Of a DNA stretch of 64,000 nt, positions 1-9,808 are shown piece by piece. How positions within the stretch are numbered: the stretch's first letter is position 1; each line of letters opens with the position of its first letter. This stretch comes from Dactylis glomerata (taxonomy: Eukaryota > Streptophyta > Magnoliopsida > Poales > Poaceae), in assembly GCA_007115705.1 (NCBI GenBank), contig QXEO01000240.1, forward strand, positions 1,337,290 through 1,401,289, given 5' to 3'. The translations under genes were made by a program, and so were the position numbers. The notes under the pieces are model-generated. The model was not told where the DNA came from, did no database searches, and saw nothing but the letters and a program-made list of their open reading frames with translations.

Positions 1-417
1 TTTTACAAGGTTATCTTTGATGATGATGATTAGTCCTCTACAAAGATACCACACAAAAGAAATTTATCTTTAGCGGGATATTCATTTTCAAATTTTTATG
101 TTATTATCAATTGGTGCTCCTGGCTAGATTAGTGCTTTATACATAAAGTATACGGAGAATTTACCACTCATATGTAGATTTCATCGAAATGATAATTAAG
201 TCCATGCGTCAATTGGACCAAAGCCAAATGTTGTAGCAAAGCATGCCATGATGCAAGCCTAGAAACATTGTATTTCATATTTGGATAGCCAAATAAAAAA
301 GAAAAAAAAAGCAACTTGGTTCTCAATGTCTCTCTCTCCTCTACTTTTTTCGAGAAGGAGCACATATTATCTTGAAGAATTTCCCCCTTCTACTATTGTA
401 AAGGTTATGTATGATAG
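1..417. other. AT-rich intergenic sequence, no gene seen
   Basis: This stretch is AT-rich and I see no supported coding frame, splice-bounded exon or recognisable transposon end in it. The only open frame of note is a 65-codon minus-strand frame at 168-365 that includes a lysine/phenylalanine run encoded by a poly(A) tract, which I do not regard as a gene. Confidence 0.5.
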
Positions 418-687
418 AACAAACATAGTCAAGGTCTTACATCGTAGACTGTAAAATAAAGTACTCCCACAGTTCCAAAATATAAGATGTTTTAGCCTTT
501 TTCTGACATATATGTATCTAGATGCTTTTTAGTGTGTAGGTTCACTCATTTTGCTCGTAACCTACACAATAAAAAATATCTAGATACATAGTGTCCAAAA
601 GGCTAAAATATCTTATATATTTTAAAACGAAAGAAGTACATGAAAACAAACATTGTCAACATCCTGCATAGTAGATTGTCAAACAAA
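418..687. repeat. Imperfect 43-bp direct repeat split by a MITE
   Basis: The sequence at 418-460 recurs with several substitutions at 645-687. Both copies contain the string ACAAACAT(A/T)GTCAA followed by a CAT(C/A)GTAGA(C/T)TGT-like segment. The Stowaway MITE at 464-636 lies exactly between them, so the MITE landed within or next to a short tandem duplication. No function is suggested. Confidence 0.6.
464..636. mobile_element. Stowaway-type MITE (Tc1/Mariner)
   Basis: A 173-bp element flanked by TA dinucleotides at 462-463 and 637-638, the target-site duplication expected for Tc1/Mariner MITEs. The left end starts CTCCCACAGTTCCAAAATAT. The right end is its imperfect inverted repeat, and both arms carry a matching AAAAGGCTAAAATAT / TTTTAGCCTTTT segment, so most of the element can fold back. 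There is no coding capacity. The name Thalos-like would fit, but I cannot confirm a family without a search. Confidence 0.85.
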
Positions 688-945
688 AACTATCTATATG
701 TGTCAACATAAAGAAATATATCACGACATGTATGAGAACAAGAACTGGGAGAACCAGAGATGATATTCAGCCGTCCCGAAAATAAGGGAGTTTCCTAGTG
801 ACATAATTTGGCAACATGGCTTTCAACATTTCGAAATCCTAAACAGCGAAAAAGCATTTCTACTTTCCATTTCCAAATATGTATGTTGTAGCAGCAAAAC
901 CTGGCGATTCTGGGAATATGCACTATTCATAGATCTCTGTGATAC

Positions 946-1086
946 CTGAATTGTGACACTACCATATTTGGATGCAGCAAACGCAACAGTGGTTATGCTA
1001 ATATAGCTTGCTAGGCCCTCTAACATAATTTTAGTGAACCCATGCTTTCTTGGAGGTTTTTGCCCCTTTTGGCCGCACATGGAGCT
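946..1086 (-). other. Possible small internal exon (47 codons)
   Basis: On the minus strand a 141-bp stretch is open in one frame. It is preceded by a plausible acceptor (TTTATTTGTAG) and followed by a plausible donor (CAG|GTATCA). Its length is a multiple of three (phase 0 to 0). The predicted peptide has a basic start (KPPRKHGF) and a small-residue, mildly hydrophobic stretch. I do not recognise the family and found no convincing partner exons. A minus-strand frame near 1563-1608 also ends at a CAG|GTGCGC donor-like site, but linking them is speculation. Confidence 0.2.
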
Positions 1087-1926
1087 CTACAAATAAAGAT
1101 CACCATGAGTCACAGCCTCTCACTGCCTTCAATCGCGACAGGTCAGGCCAGGTCTCGATTCAGCAACCGACACTCTTGGCAATTTCTCTAGTATGGTTCA
1201 AAAAGTAGCTTAGCTTCTTCCAAGCACTGCATCTTGATTGTACATCTCTGCTTATATGATAAATAAAGATGGTGATATTCTTTCTCGCATGAACAAAACC
1301 AACCAGATCTAGAAGGGGAAAAATAGAAAGACGATCCACATCGAAAGCATCAGATGCGAGGCGAGTCCGTCTCCATCTATCGCCAGGAATGATGCCGCTG
1401 GTAGCTTTCGTCGTCGGCCGTTGGATAGGAAAATTCTCTGCCACCTCGTGGGCCGATAAAAGAAAAGGCGTGGGATCTCTAGCTTTTGGCAGCACATTCC
1501 CCTGCAACGGATCAGCGGAGTGGCGTGAGAGATGGGCAGAGGAGGGAGTTGGGATACGCGCACCTGCGCAGCAGCGCAATAGTTGCAATCTGCAGCTGCC
1601 CCGCGCATTAGATCCTAGCTTTTGTCCTTGCTGCTGCGCCTGGTCCTTTTGGCTCCAGAACTAGCAAACTGGGTTTTCTGCAGAGCACATGAGGCAAGGC
1701 TTGCAAGAAAAGGAGCAAAAAGTAGATTGGGTGGTTAAAAAATAAGCAAAGTACCGACTGGCCTTTGCTAACCCCAGCTGCCACGGAAGAACCAATAATG
1801 CAATCACTGTTCTCTCGTCTTGGCTGCCATGTTCAGCCGTGCACATGAGATGGGGAAATCATCTGATATGCTTTGTGTTTATCATTTTGATTTTGCTAGT
1901 GTTCTATATTTGGTATTCCGCTGGCA
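1087..1926. other. Intergenic sequence, no gene confirmed
   Basis: Overlapping open frames exist on both strands (for example minus 1160-1588), but none shows a recognisable domain. The sequence around 1380-1660 is moderately GC-rich compared with its flanks. It could be the leader or first exon of a minus-strand gene that includes the possible exon at 946-1086, but nothing in the sequence proves this. Confidence 0.3.
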
Positions 1927-1966
1927 AGGAGCACGATCGTCTGGAGAGGAGCACGATCGTCTGGAG
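1927..1966. repeat. 20-bp tandem duplication
   Basis: The 20-mer AGGAGCACGATCGTCTGGAG occurs twice in direct succession, immediately before a GA microsatellite. The copies are identical, which suggests a recent slippage duplication. Confidence 0.9.
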
Positions 1967-1978
1967 AATAAGCACAAG

Positions 1979-1981
<3 letters not shown>

Positions 1982-2018
<37 letters not shown>
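1982..2018. repeat. (GA)n microsatellite
   Basis: An uninterrupted AG dinucleotide run of about 18 units. It generates artificial Arg-Glu and Ser-Leu repeat peptides in overlapping frames. GA runs are often found in grass 5' leaders, but no gene is tied to this one. Confidence 0.95.
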
Positions 2019-2019
<1 letters not shown>

Positions 2020-2236
2020 GACAGGAAAGTGCGGTCGATAGAAATGCTCCCGATGACCAGGACGATGACAACGGATGCATGGGCTCACGGCATGTGTTGA
2101 CCTAATGATCACGCTCGAGGCACCGAAAGCATCTCCCCCAAACCGAACGCTTGAAGGCGATACTACGTTCGAGACCTTCGTTCTGAAGCAAAGACGATGG
2201 CTTGCGGGTGGGGCGGCCGCCCCGACCCACCTGCAC

Positions 2237-2581
2237 TCATTCCTCTTCATCTCCAAGAGTAACAATTGTAGTCAAGAGGCCGTCGTAGGGCTCTGCTGGC
2301 CCCTTCTCAACATGGCGCACATCATCCGTGTCGTGATCAGCTAAGAGCATCCGTGGGGCATCTTCTGCAGTGGTCTTGGTGGCAACGGGCGTCTGGGGGG
2401 CCAATACTTCTTCACCATCTTCATCGTCATCAGCCGCATCAGCAGCGTAGACCCAAGAAATAGGCGGCGTGGCAGAGGGGGCAGGTGGAGACGGAACAGC
2501 CGACAACATTTTTGGTGACAACTCCTCTTCGTCGACAAAGCAAGGAGGCAGCGGCAAATCTTCTATAGGCGGGGTGGCCAA
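2237..2581 (-). pseudogene. LINE ORF1-like N-terminal fragment, inverted
   Basis: A 114-residue frame rich in proline and acidic residues: a leading MATPPIEDLPLPP, a WVYAADAADDDEDGEE segment, then LAPQTPVATKT. I recall the same order (Ser/Pro-rich stretch, W-Y-A-x-D with an acidic run, then APQTP) from N-terminal regions of Triticeae LINE ORF1 proteins. It lies on the strand opposite to the C-terminal part at 3022-4001. The frame further right on the minus strand (2591-2890) may be its displaced continuation. No zinc knuckle is present. Confidence 0.35.
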
Positions 2582-3021
2582 CGCTGCGGGTTAGAGCTGG
2601 GAGCTCAAGCTTGCAGGGAGCGGCTCCAGGGGAGTTGTCCGCTGATCAGAGGAGAAGCCGTTGATGAGAACTGAGGCGATGGGCGGTGGGGCCGGAGCTG
2701 GCGTCATCGCGGCCTTGGGGAGAAGCAAGGGCGTCGGACTCGGACCATCCTCCATGGCAGGCTTGGGGAGAGGCGAGCATGAGGCCATCTCCACCCCCTC
2801 CCCCCAAATCTTCACCCCCAATCTTCTTCTGAAACCTTTACGCCAGGGGCTGCAGCTTGGCCGGCTTGGACGCCACCGGCGCGAGGTCACCTCGGCACAT
2901 CACCTGCAAGTTGGGGCGGGAAGATGGAGCTTGGCAGCCCGACACGGTCGGTGAAGGCGGCAGACTGCAGGAGCAACAGAGAGATTGCGCGGAGTAGAGC
3001 CAAAATCTGCTCGAGCCGGAG

Positions 3022-4001
3022 TTGGAGGTGGAGGTGGCCGGAGCTAGTAGATCAAGCCAGCGGCTGCCGCCCGCTCATGCGGGGACGAGCGCAGTCGTGA
3101 GAGCTCTTTTTCCCTTACCCATTCCTTCGGCTCAGCCTAGTCGTCCCCTGTTGTCTCATAGTTGGGCAAAGGTTGTGTGCCACTCATCGTTGCATGCAGT
3201 GGTGTCGCCAAGACCCTCTCCAAGGTGTGGCGAGGAGTTGAGTGGCAACGCCAGTTTGGACTCTCTCCTTCAGTCTCAGGTTGCCGTGATGCGCATGGAG
3301 CTCCTTCAGCTGGTTGACGTCCGCGTCGAGGAGGTGTGTCGCCCCCTTCGTGAGGAGGTGGCAACACTCAAGTTGCTATTGGCACGCATTGGTGATTCTT
3401 TGGAGCCGACAGAAGCATGCACTTCTAGTGGCCTGGGGCTCACCCCCGTGCATGCCTTGTTTCTGCATGACTCCATTGAGCAGAAATCTTATGTGGTTGA
3501 GGAAGACCATCTTTATGGTTGTATCTCTCCTCGTGGTAGTTCTTGCCTATCTCGGCAGCCTGTCGAGTTGTCTGCCTCTGAGAGCGAGGGCATGGATGGG
3601 ATCTTGGCTCTGGTGCTGAAGATCACACCAGAGCTTCACGAGTTGTGTGAGGAGTTTTCTGTGGAGCTTTTCCATTGGATCTTGGCTCATTTGAGACATT
3701 GGCGGTGGCATCGGCGGCCTTGCCACTGCAAAAGCCCGCCTCTGAGGTCAGTGGAGAAGTGTTGGCGCATAGCTGTGAGGCTCTTTTTGGTAAAGAGATT
3801 TGTGGCTTGCTTGCTAGTTTAGAGGTGACTAGCCCTGGATATGGCGAAGAAATTGCTTGCGTCTTGGCGGGGAAGGCTTCAGAGGACATGATCAGGATGG
3901 TGGAGAAGTTTCTCATAAAGGTATCCATCTTGGGCAGAAGAAGGAAGAAAGGCGTTGCAAAGAAATCTTCGGCAGCTGCTTTAGTGATGAGCCCTCTTTA
4001 G
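3022..4001 (+). pseudogene. LINE ORF1-like C-terminal fragment, frameshifted
   Basis: A frame from 3022 gives a Ser/Pro-rich start, then a helical segment (LLQSQVAVMRMELLQLV with EEVATLKLLLARIG), then an acidic region. The family-like ending (a short region containing SPGYGEEI, then MIRMVEKFL and a basic tail) is in a different frame at 3675-4001. A frameshift near 3660-3680 therefore breaks the protein. Similar hypothetical proteins recur in wheat annotations, and I associate them with non-LTR retrotransposons. It is unlikely to be a functional gene. Confidence 0.4.
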
Positions 4002-4188
4002 GTTCTCTGTTATGTGGATCTTCTTGCATCGTGGTGCTCCAGGTGTTGTGAATTTGCGGTTGTAGGTTGAGAGTGTTTTGTTGGTTTGGAGGTTGCAGTT
4101 TTTAGGTATTGTTCTCTTGTGATTTTGTTGTAATGGTTTTTGCCCGGTATTTCGTTAATTAACTGGGCGATTCTCTTCTCCTTTAATA

Positions 4189-4282
4189 CTCCCTCCGATC
4201 GGAAATAACTGTCGGGGACTTAGTACAAACTTTGTACTAAGCTAGTACAAAATTGCTGACACTTATTTCGGATCGGAGGGAG
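4189..4282. mobile_element. Short Stowaway MITE
   Basis: A 94-bp element with near-perfect terminal inverted repeats (CTCCCTCCGATCGGAAATAA and its complement) and TA on both sides (4187-4188, 4283-4284). Removing the element and one TA restores a continuous LINE 3' tail, so it inserted after the LINE. It is non-coding. An internal GTACAAAnTTTGTAC-like inverted segment adds to the hairpin. Confidence 0.92.
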
Positions 4283-4284
4283 TA

Positions 4285-4582
4285 GATTAAGTCAAATCTT
4301 TTGCCTCCATTTAAAAAAATTGGTATTTTTTTTTTAAATAAACAAATTTTGTATGATTGGGATCCTTTAGGAATATTCTCGTATAGAGGCCTTTCGGACG
4401 GTAGAAATGGGGTAATGAATTCATTTATTTTGGGGAAGCTTATACATGACATCCAACCTCTTTTTTGCGAATGAAACTTGTATTACTCAACATCATAAAG
4501 AATTACATTCTCTCTAACATATACTTTCTCCGTTTCGTAGACCATGTCGGTAATATGAATGTATCTGGACAAATTTTAAAGT
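4285..4582. other. AT-rich intergenic sequence
   Basis: After the LINE poly(A) at 4313-4319 the sequence is AT-rich with no supported frame. The weak minus-strand frame 4237-4452 overlaps the MITE and the poly(A) tract and is discounted. Confidence 0.4.
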
Positions 4583-4747
4583 ATTCGTTAAACCCTCTCG
4601 ATGCAAACCATGTTGTCGTATGAGCATTAGTTCAAGCATGAAGTGACTATCGGGAGAGATCCAATCTTCACTAGTACAAAGTGACCCTATGGACACGAGT
4701 TGAAACCTCCATCGTCAATAGAAAACAATTACATGTCCCGGGACTAA

Positions 4748-5965
4748 GAGCATCTCTAGCCGTTTGAGGCCCCCAGACTGAAATCTGGCGCTATTTAGCG
4801 CTGGATGGATGTAAATTTCGGTCTGGGGAGGCCCATGTTTCCAGCGGCGAGCCCAGGGGAATATTTGAATTCAAACTCAATAATACGAAAAACGTTCATA
4901 GTTCGGCGAAATATAGAGATATTTATATATATAGGGCGAAATTTTACATATATAGGCCGAATTCGTAATATATTTGAATTCGTAATATATTTGAATTCGG
5001 CCGATAGACTAACTAAAAACACGGTGATCTACATGCCTAGCGGAGTCGCCGCCGTCCTGCGGTGGCGGCGCCTGGCGGCTCGACCCCTGCCCAGCGTCGC
5101 TGAAACGTGGCGGCGTAGGCCGGTAGAGGTCGTCGTCGCTGGACTCCTCCAGCTTGACGACCGGCGCGCCGCGGCTAGGTTGCGCGGCGACGGCGGCGGC
5201 GCGACGCTGTGCGGCCGCCAGGTCCAGCAGCCGCCGCTGCTGCTCCGCCTCCTCCCGCTCCTAGTCCCGCCTGGACCATTCGAGCGCCGCGTCGAGCGGC
5301 ATGGCATTCTCGGCGGGGACGACATCGCGGAGAGACCGGGCGATGGCCTCTATCATCGCCGCCTCCTCGGCGCACGCGGCCTCCGCCTCGGCGAGGTCAG
5401 ACGCGGCCCTGGCAGCGGCGTCCTTCCTCGGCTTGCGATGACGCGGCGGCAACGCGGTGCGCGCCCCCTCATCGGAGCCATTGTTCGCCATTGCTCGCCT
5501 GGAAGAGGTGGGGGAGGTGGACAGTGGATTTGGGGAGAAGTGGATGAATGTGGCCGGCCAGATGCGCGGTAGGCCGCGATATATTGGCGGCCGCGCATTA
5601 ACTCGCATCGCCGCGTGGCTGGACGTCCATCGGCGGCAGCTTTTACAGCGCGCGGAAGACGATGCGCGCGGAAGACGACGATGCACGGAAGACGAGATGA
5701 TGAGGACGACGACCGATCTCTCTTGCCGACAAGTCGGGGCCACACGACGCGCGGGAAGTTTCTTTGCCGTTTCGCGCGCATTTCTTTCGTCCGGAGTCCC
5801 CGAACGCGCCCCGGGAGGCCGGGGATGGCCTGGGCTCGCCGGATGGATGAAGGCCTAAATCCAGGCAAAATCGAGGAACCGGGGGCGCGACTAGACCGAT
5901 TTTCACCGTCCAGATGAAAAAACAGGGTGCCGGGGGCCTCGCCGGACAAACGGCTGGAGATGCTC
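4748..5965 (-). mobile_element. PIF/Harbinger-type non-autonomous DNA transposon
   Basis: A 1218-bp GC-rich element with terminal inverted repeats starting GAGCATCTCTAGCCG and ending CGGCTGGAGATGCTC. It is flanked by TAA on both sides (4745-4747 and 5966-5968), the three-base duplication typical of PIF/Harbinger. The repeat copy at 7108-7851 has an uninterrupted equivalent of the insertion point (GAGACTACTCACTG), a paralogous empty site. It encodes a small arginine/alanine-rich protein on the minus strand and no DDE transposase. Base composition is strikingly higher in GC than the flanks. Confidence 0.85.
5009..5491 (-). pseudogene. Harbinger-borne small ORF with an in-frame stop
   Basis: From an ATG at 5489-5491 the minus strand is open for 76 codons to a TAG at 5261-5263. 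It then stays open in the same frame to a TAG at 5009-5011, 161 codons in all. The stop sits after EWSRRD, where a tryptophan codon (TGG) would fit. The protein has a basic start, an alanine/glutamate-rich helical middle, and a VVKLEESSDDD motif shortly before the end. The last motif recurs in grass elements of this kind as I remember them. The function is unknown and it is not a transposase. Confidence 0.55.
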
Positions 5966-6174
5966 TAATCACTGATATGAAGGTATCTATGGCAACGGTT
6001 ACAAACACTGCCACAGATAAAGGGATTTATCTACAACGATCCTTTATGTATATACGTTTCCATAAGCTCTTGTACGTCAGTTTTGATTATTTGGTTTTTA
6101 ATTGTTTGCATTGATATGTATTTGTCTGTCTAAGCTAGCACTAACTAAATTCATATCACTTTAATATACAGATG

Positions 6175-7107
6175 TGACAAGCACAAGGAGACCACAAGAA
6201 CTTAATTATAACAAGCACACCATCGATATGAGACAATTCATGATATACAAGAATGATTATGTTTCATGTATCTTAAAATGTGAGCTCAAGCAAAAAATGT
6301 CTATATATATCGATAAAAAATGAGACCAACTCTTGGACAGTGTTCTCGAACTCCTGAACTTTTAACTTGTCTAAGGCAGCTTAAAGAGAGCAATGGATAA
6401 GAAATTCCCGAAGACAGAGCATATGGCCATACCCTCGACTTGTCTTAGGTTGCCTCGTTCTTTTGGGTTGCCACTAAATGAGCTACACATAGTAAAACCA
6501 TTCTGGCACATAGCGGGCTCTACAAAAAACTCACTAATGAGAATATGACCACATAAAATAATATATTGCATAAATATAATTTGACATGATCATAAAAATT
6601 ATCCCAAGTCATGAATATTAGAAAAAACCTCTCCCAAAAGCTTCATAAAGAGGTCATGTGACCAGTGATGGTTCATCTGACCCCTCTTGCTTTGAGGAAA
6701 GAGGATTTTATTCAGTGTAACCGAAAATGACTCCTACAGTATACCCCATGACGAAGTTAATCACTTGCACTAGATTGTTGTAATCAAACAGAACATTCAC
6801 ATAACAGAATCATACAACAGCCTTCTGTATCCATTACATAATATAATCATACAACATGCATGAAATTAACAGATTAACCCTTGAAGTTCTACAACACAAG
6901 TTAATCTAACAGATCTATGCTAACAGTGAACTAGTTAACAAAGCCGAACTATCAAAACATGATATGTAGCACATAATAGATTGAAACAATAGCCCTAACT
7001 ACGAAAACATATGTAGTAATCAGATTGATGCTATACCCCCATCTGCAATAACTAACCTAGCTTATACCTTCGATTTATATCCCATTGTTCCCATGGGTAC
7101 TCCCATT
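6175..7107. other. AT-rich spacer between two repeat copies
   Basis: No supported gene. A minus-strand frame at 6371-6571 and open stretches to about 6730 look faintly exon-like, with short hydrophobic stretches, but I recognise no domain or clean exon borders. The region separates the repeat copies at 4583-6174 and 7108-7851. Confidence 0.3.
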
Positions 7108-7851
7108 ATTCGTTAAACCCTCTCGAGGCGAACCATGTTATCATATGAGCTCTCAACATCAGTTCTATCATGAAGTGACTACTATTAATTCTGGCATATC
7201 ATGATATGAGCAATACAAGTCTGATGATTCTCCAACAAGTTTTTAATCTCTTCTATCAATGTCGTGTAGACTGACCGATTAATATCATTATTCCCCAACA
7301 TATTAACTACCTCTAAACATTCCATCTCATGTGTTGTTTGACGATCATATTTTCCTGATCATAGGCATTGTTAAAATAACAATGTAGATAAATTGTATTA
7401 ACCGTATGCATGGATACCGCAAAGAGATCATCCGTTTGATACCCGGATTGGAGGGATCATGAGATAAGTCGTCACGACTGGGAGGCATACGCATAGCTGC
7501 GGCACTCGCTGGGTTCAGAATCTTTACCAAGTGTCTTCTATATTAGCTTGGTGAGTTTATCTAGATCCAATCTTCACCAGTACAGAGCGACCCTATGGAC
7601 ATGGGTCGAAACCCCCATCGGCAACAAAAACAGCTACGTGTCCCGAGACTACTCACTGACATGAAGGACTCTATGGCAACAGTTAAAAACACCAGATAAA
7701 GGGATTTATCGGCAACGATCCTTTATGTATATCTATTTCCATAAGATCTTGTACATCAGTTACAGTTATTTGGTTTTCCACCATTTGCATTGATATATAT
7801 TTGTCTGTCTAAGCTAAAACTAACTAAATTTACATCACTTTAATGACAGAT
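7108..7851. repeat. Unclassified repeat, copy 2
   Basis: Paralogue of 4583-6174 in the same orientation, here without the Harbinger insertion but with about 370 bp (7190-7560) absent from copy 1. Its right end (near CACTTTAATGACAGAT) abuts the truncated gypsy relic J at 7852. Confidence 0.75.
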
Positions 7852-7945
7852 TCTCCAATGCTTCTGCGGCGATAACAACATCAGCCTCCTCTGCGCAGCC
7901 ATTCTTGCACTCGATAGCCTTGTCGTTATCTCCCATGACGATAAT
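7852..7945 (-). pseudogene. Gypsy relic J, left fragment cut off by element A
   Basis: Read on the minus strand, this short piece continues the coding sequence found to the right of element A at 15280: removing A and one copy of its ATAAT duplication joins the two. It encodes the segment after the protease (GDNDKAIECKNG-like). J is truncated here, so its reverse transcriptase and integrase are missing from the window. Confidence 0.7.
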
Positions 7946-9620
7946 TGATACGTCTCAAACGTATCTATAATTTTTGATGCTCCATGCTTGTTTTTACACC
8001 ATTTGCCTAATGTTTCGTTACACTTAGTGGCACTTTTATGCATTTTCCGGAACTAACCTATTAACGAAGTGCCACAGTGCCAGTTTCATGTTTTCTGCTG
8101 TTTTTGTGTTTCAGAAGTGATACACAGGAAATATTCTCGGAATTGGACGAAACAAGTTCCTGAAGTCTTATTTTACCCGGAAGCTTCCAGAGATCCGAAG
8201 GAGAGTAGGAGGTGAGGGACCAGGGGCCCACACGCACAGGTGGCGCGGCCAGCCCCTGGCCCGCGCCACCCCCGTGTGTGACCGCCTGGCCCCTCCTCTG
8301 ACATCGACCCTTTGCCTATAAAGACCCCCCGACGGAAAAAACCTAAGTACCCGATCAGATTTCCAGAACACATCGCGATCCGCCGCCACCGTCGACCCGA
8401 AGATCGGGAGGGTCCAGAAGCTCTTCCCGGCACCCTGCCGGAGAGGGGAATCGCCACCGGAGGTCTTCTTCATCGCCATGCTTACCTCCGGAGCGATGAG
8501 TGAGTAGTCTACCGTGGACTATGGGTCCATAGCAGTAGCTAGATGGTTGTCTTCTCCACCATGTGCTTCATGTTTAGATCTCATGAGCTGCCCTACATGA
8601 TTGAGATCACTGTTATGTAATTCTACATGTTTGATTTGTTGGGATCCGATGAATATTGGTGTTTATGATTAAGTTGCTGTACTGAATATTATCTTTTGTT
8701 ATCTCTATGTTGTTTATGATCTTGCATGCTCTCCGTTGTTAGTAGCTATCTTGGCCGAGTAGTTGCTAGTGACTCCAAGAGGGGGTATTTATGCTCGATA
8801 GTGGGTTCATGCCTCTATTTCACCTGGGGGAGTGACAGAAACCTCTAAGGTGGTAGATGTGTTGTTGCTACTAGGGAGAAAACAACATTCATATGCTCAA
8901 GGGCATATGCTTTGTTTACATTACACACTTTGCTTAATGCAATTATCTGTTGTTCGCAACTTAATACTTCTAGGGTGTTCGGATTGATATCCCCGGGAGT
9001 GGATTATTAGTCATAGATGCAGTTGGATGGCGGTCTATGTATTTTGTTGTAATGCCCAGAGTAAATCTCATAGTGATCTTCTTGACATACCACGTTATCT
9101 TTATTCTATCAATTGCCCAACTGTAATTTGTTTACCCAACATGTGCTATTTTATCTATGGAGAGACACCACTAGTGAACTGTGGACCCCGGTCCTATTTA
9201 CATCATATTGCTATCACCTGTTTACATTACTCGCACTGTTTACTTTACTCGCATACTATATTGTTTTCCACTCGATACGCTCATAACCTTTGTTTCAAGC
9301 AAACCGGTGAGATTGACAACCTCATCGCAAGTTGGGAACAAAGTACTTGGTTGTGTTGTGTGCAGGTTCCGCGTTGCCACTGGCCGAAGACGAGTCAACA
9401 AGTATCGTTAAACGGCGCCCTTGTTGGAGTGTTACTAAGCCAGTCCGCATCACCTTCAGTCGTCATTGTCTCTCCTCTCCTGACCGACATTAAACCTTGG
9501 TTTCTTAACTGAGGGAAAACTCGCTGCTATACTCATCATACCTTCCTCTTGGGGTTCCCAACGGGCTGGTCATCACCACGCACAAGGACTGTCTGCTCCC
9601 ACGTCAACTTAGCACTAGCA
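7946..9620 (+). repeat. 5' LTR of element A
   Basis: It begins TGATACGTCTCAAACGTATC and ends ACTAGCA. A TATAAAG box at 8317-8323, preceded by a GC-rich stretch, marks the likely U3/R border, so transcription probably starts about 30 bp downstream. Open frames inside it (for example 8168-8479 and 9027-9512) recur in every LTR copy of the family and are not genes. Confidence 0.93.
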
Positions 9621-9630
9621 GCTAATTTTC

Positions 9631-9648
9631 TGGTGCCGTTGCCGGGGA
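9631..9648 (+). other. Primer-binding site of element A (tRNA-Asp type)
   Basis: TGGTGCCGTTGCCGGGGA lies 10 bp after the LTR end and differs at one position from TGGCGCCGTTGCCGGGGA, the tRNA-Asp-complementary site typical of Athila-lineage elements. Confidence 0.85.
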
Positions 9649-9808
9649 GGAAGAGAAGACTTCTGCGAGGGGAGTTTTTCGCACACACATCCTTTACTTT
9701 GTTATTGCTTTGCTTTACTTTATTTATTTTACCTGCATCGTTTTTATATCAAAAACCCAAAAAAATTAGAATCCTTGGTAGTTGTTATTTCTTTACTTTT
9801 AGTTTAGT

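Larger units (their letters stand above)
2237..4319 (+). mobile_element. LINE-like non-LTR retrotransposon relic with inverted 5' part
   Basis: The right part (about 2960-4319) reads on the plus strand as the C-terminal portion of a Triticeae LINE-type ORF1 protein. It is followed by a 3' noncoding tail that ends in an A run at 4313-4319. The left part (2237 to about 2890) carries what looks like the N-terminal ORF1 region on the opposite strand. A 3'-anchored element with an inverted 5' portion is the usual outcome of twin priming. A Stowaway MITE at 4189-4282 interrupts the 3' tail. No endonuclease or reverse transcriptase is present. The family call is from memory of similar wheat sequences. 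Confidence 0.45.
4583..6174. repeat. Unclassified repeat, copy 1 (interrupted by a Harbinger element)
   Basis: The sequence beginning ATTCGTTAAACCCTCTCGA and ending near CACTTTAATATACAGAT is repeated at 7108-7851. Copy 1 is split by the 1.2-kb element at 4748-5965. Compared with copy 2 it lacks about 370 bp after GAAGTGACTA. Shared landmarks include GACCCTATGGACA, ATAAAGGGATTTATC and ACGATCCTTTATGTATAT. Copies in the same orientation about 2.5 kb apart could be LTR relics or a segmental duplication. I cannot decide which. Confidence 0.75.

Noticed and set aside
1820..2265. Arg-Glu and Ser-Leu repeat peptides on both strands
   Set aside because: Translations of the GA microsatellite, with no other support.
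5353..5949. Long arginine/proline/serine-rich frames on both strands of the Harbinger element
   Set aside because: High-GC shadows; only the minus frame 5009-5491 has a plausible start and a recurring motif.
6371..6571. Minus-strand frame considered as a terpene-synthase or other enzyme exon
   Set aside because: No diagnostic motif could be seen and the borders are unclear; naming it would be guesswork.
8168..8479. Roughly 100-codon open frames repeated in every LTR (also at 13822, 25083, 31715, 47657, 49058, 63533)
   Set aside because: They arise from the GC-rich U3 of the LTR family, recur at the same position in each copy, and have no recognisable domain; they are shadows of the promoter region.
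9027..9512. 161-codon frame in the 3' half of LTR A, with counterparts at 14681, 25644 and 32481
   Set aside because: It lies within R-U5 of the LTR and diverges by frame and stop between copies; not a conserved protein.
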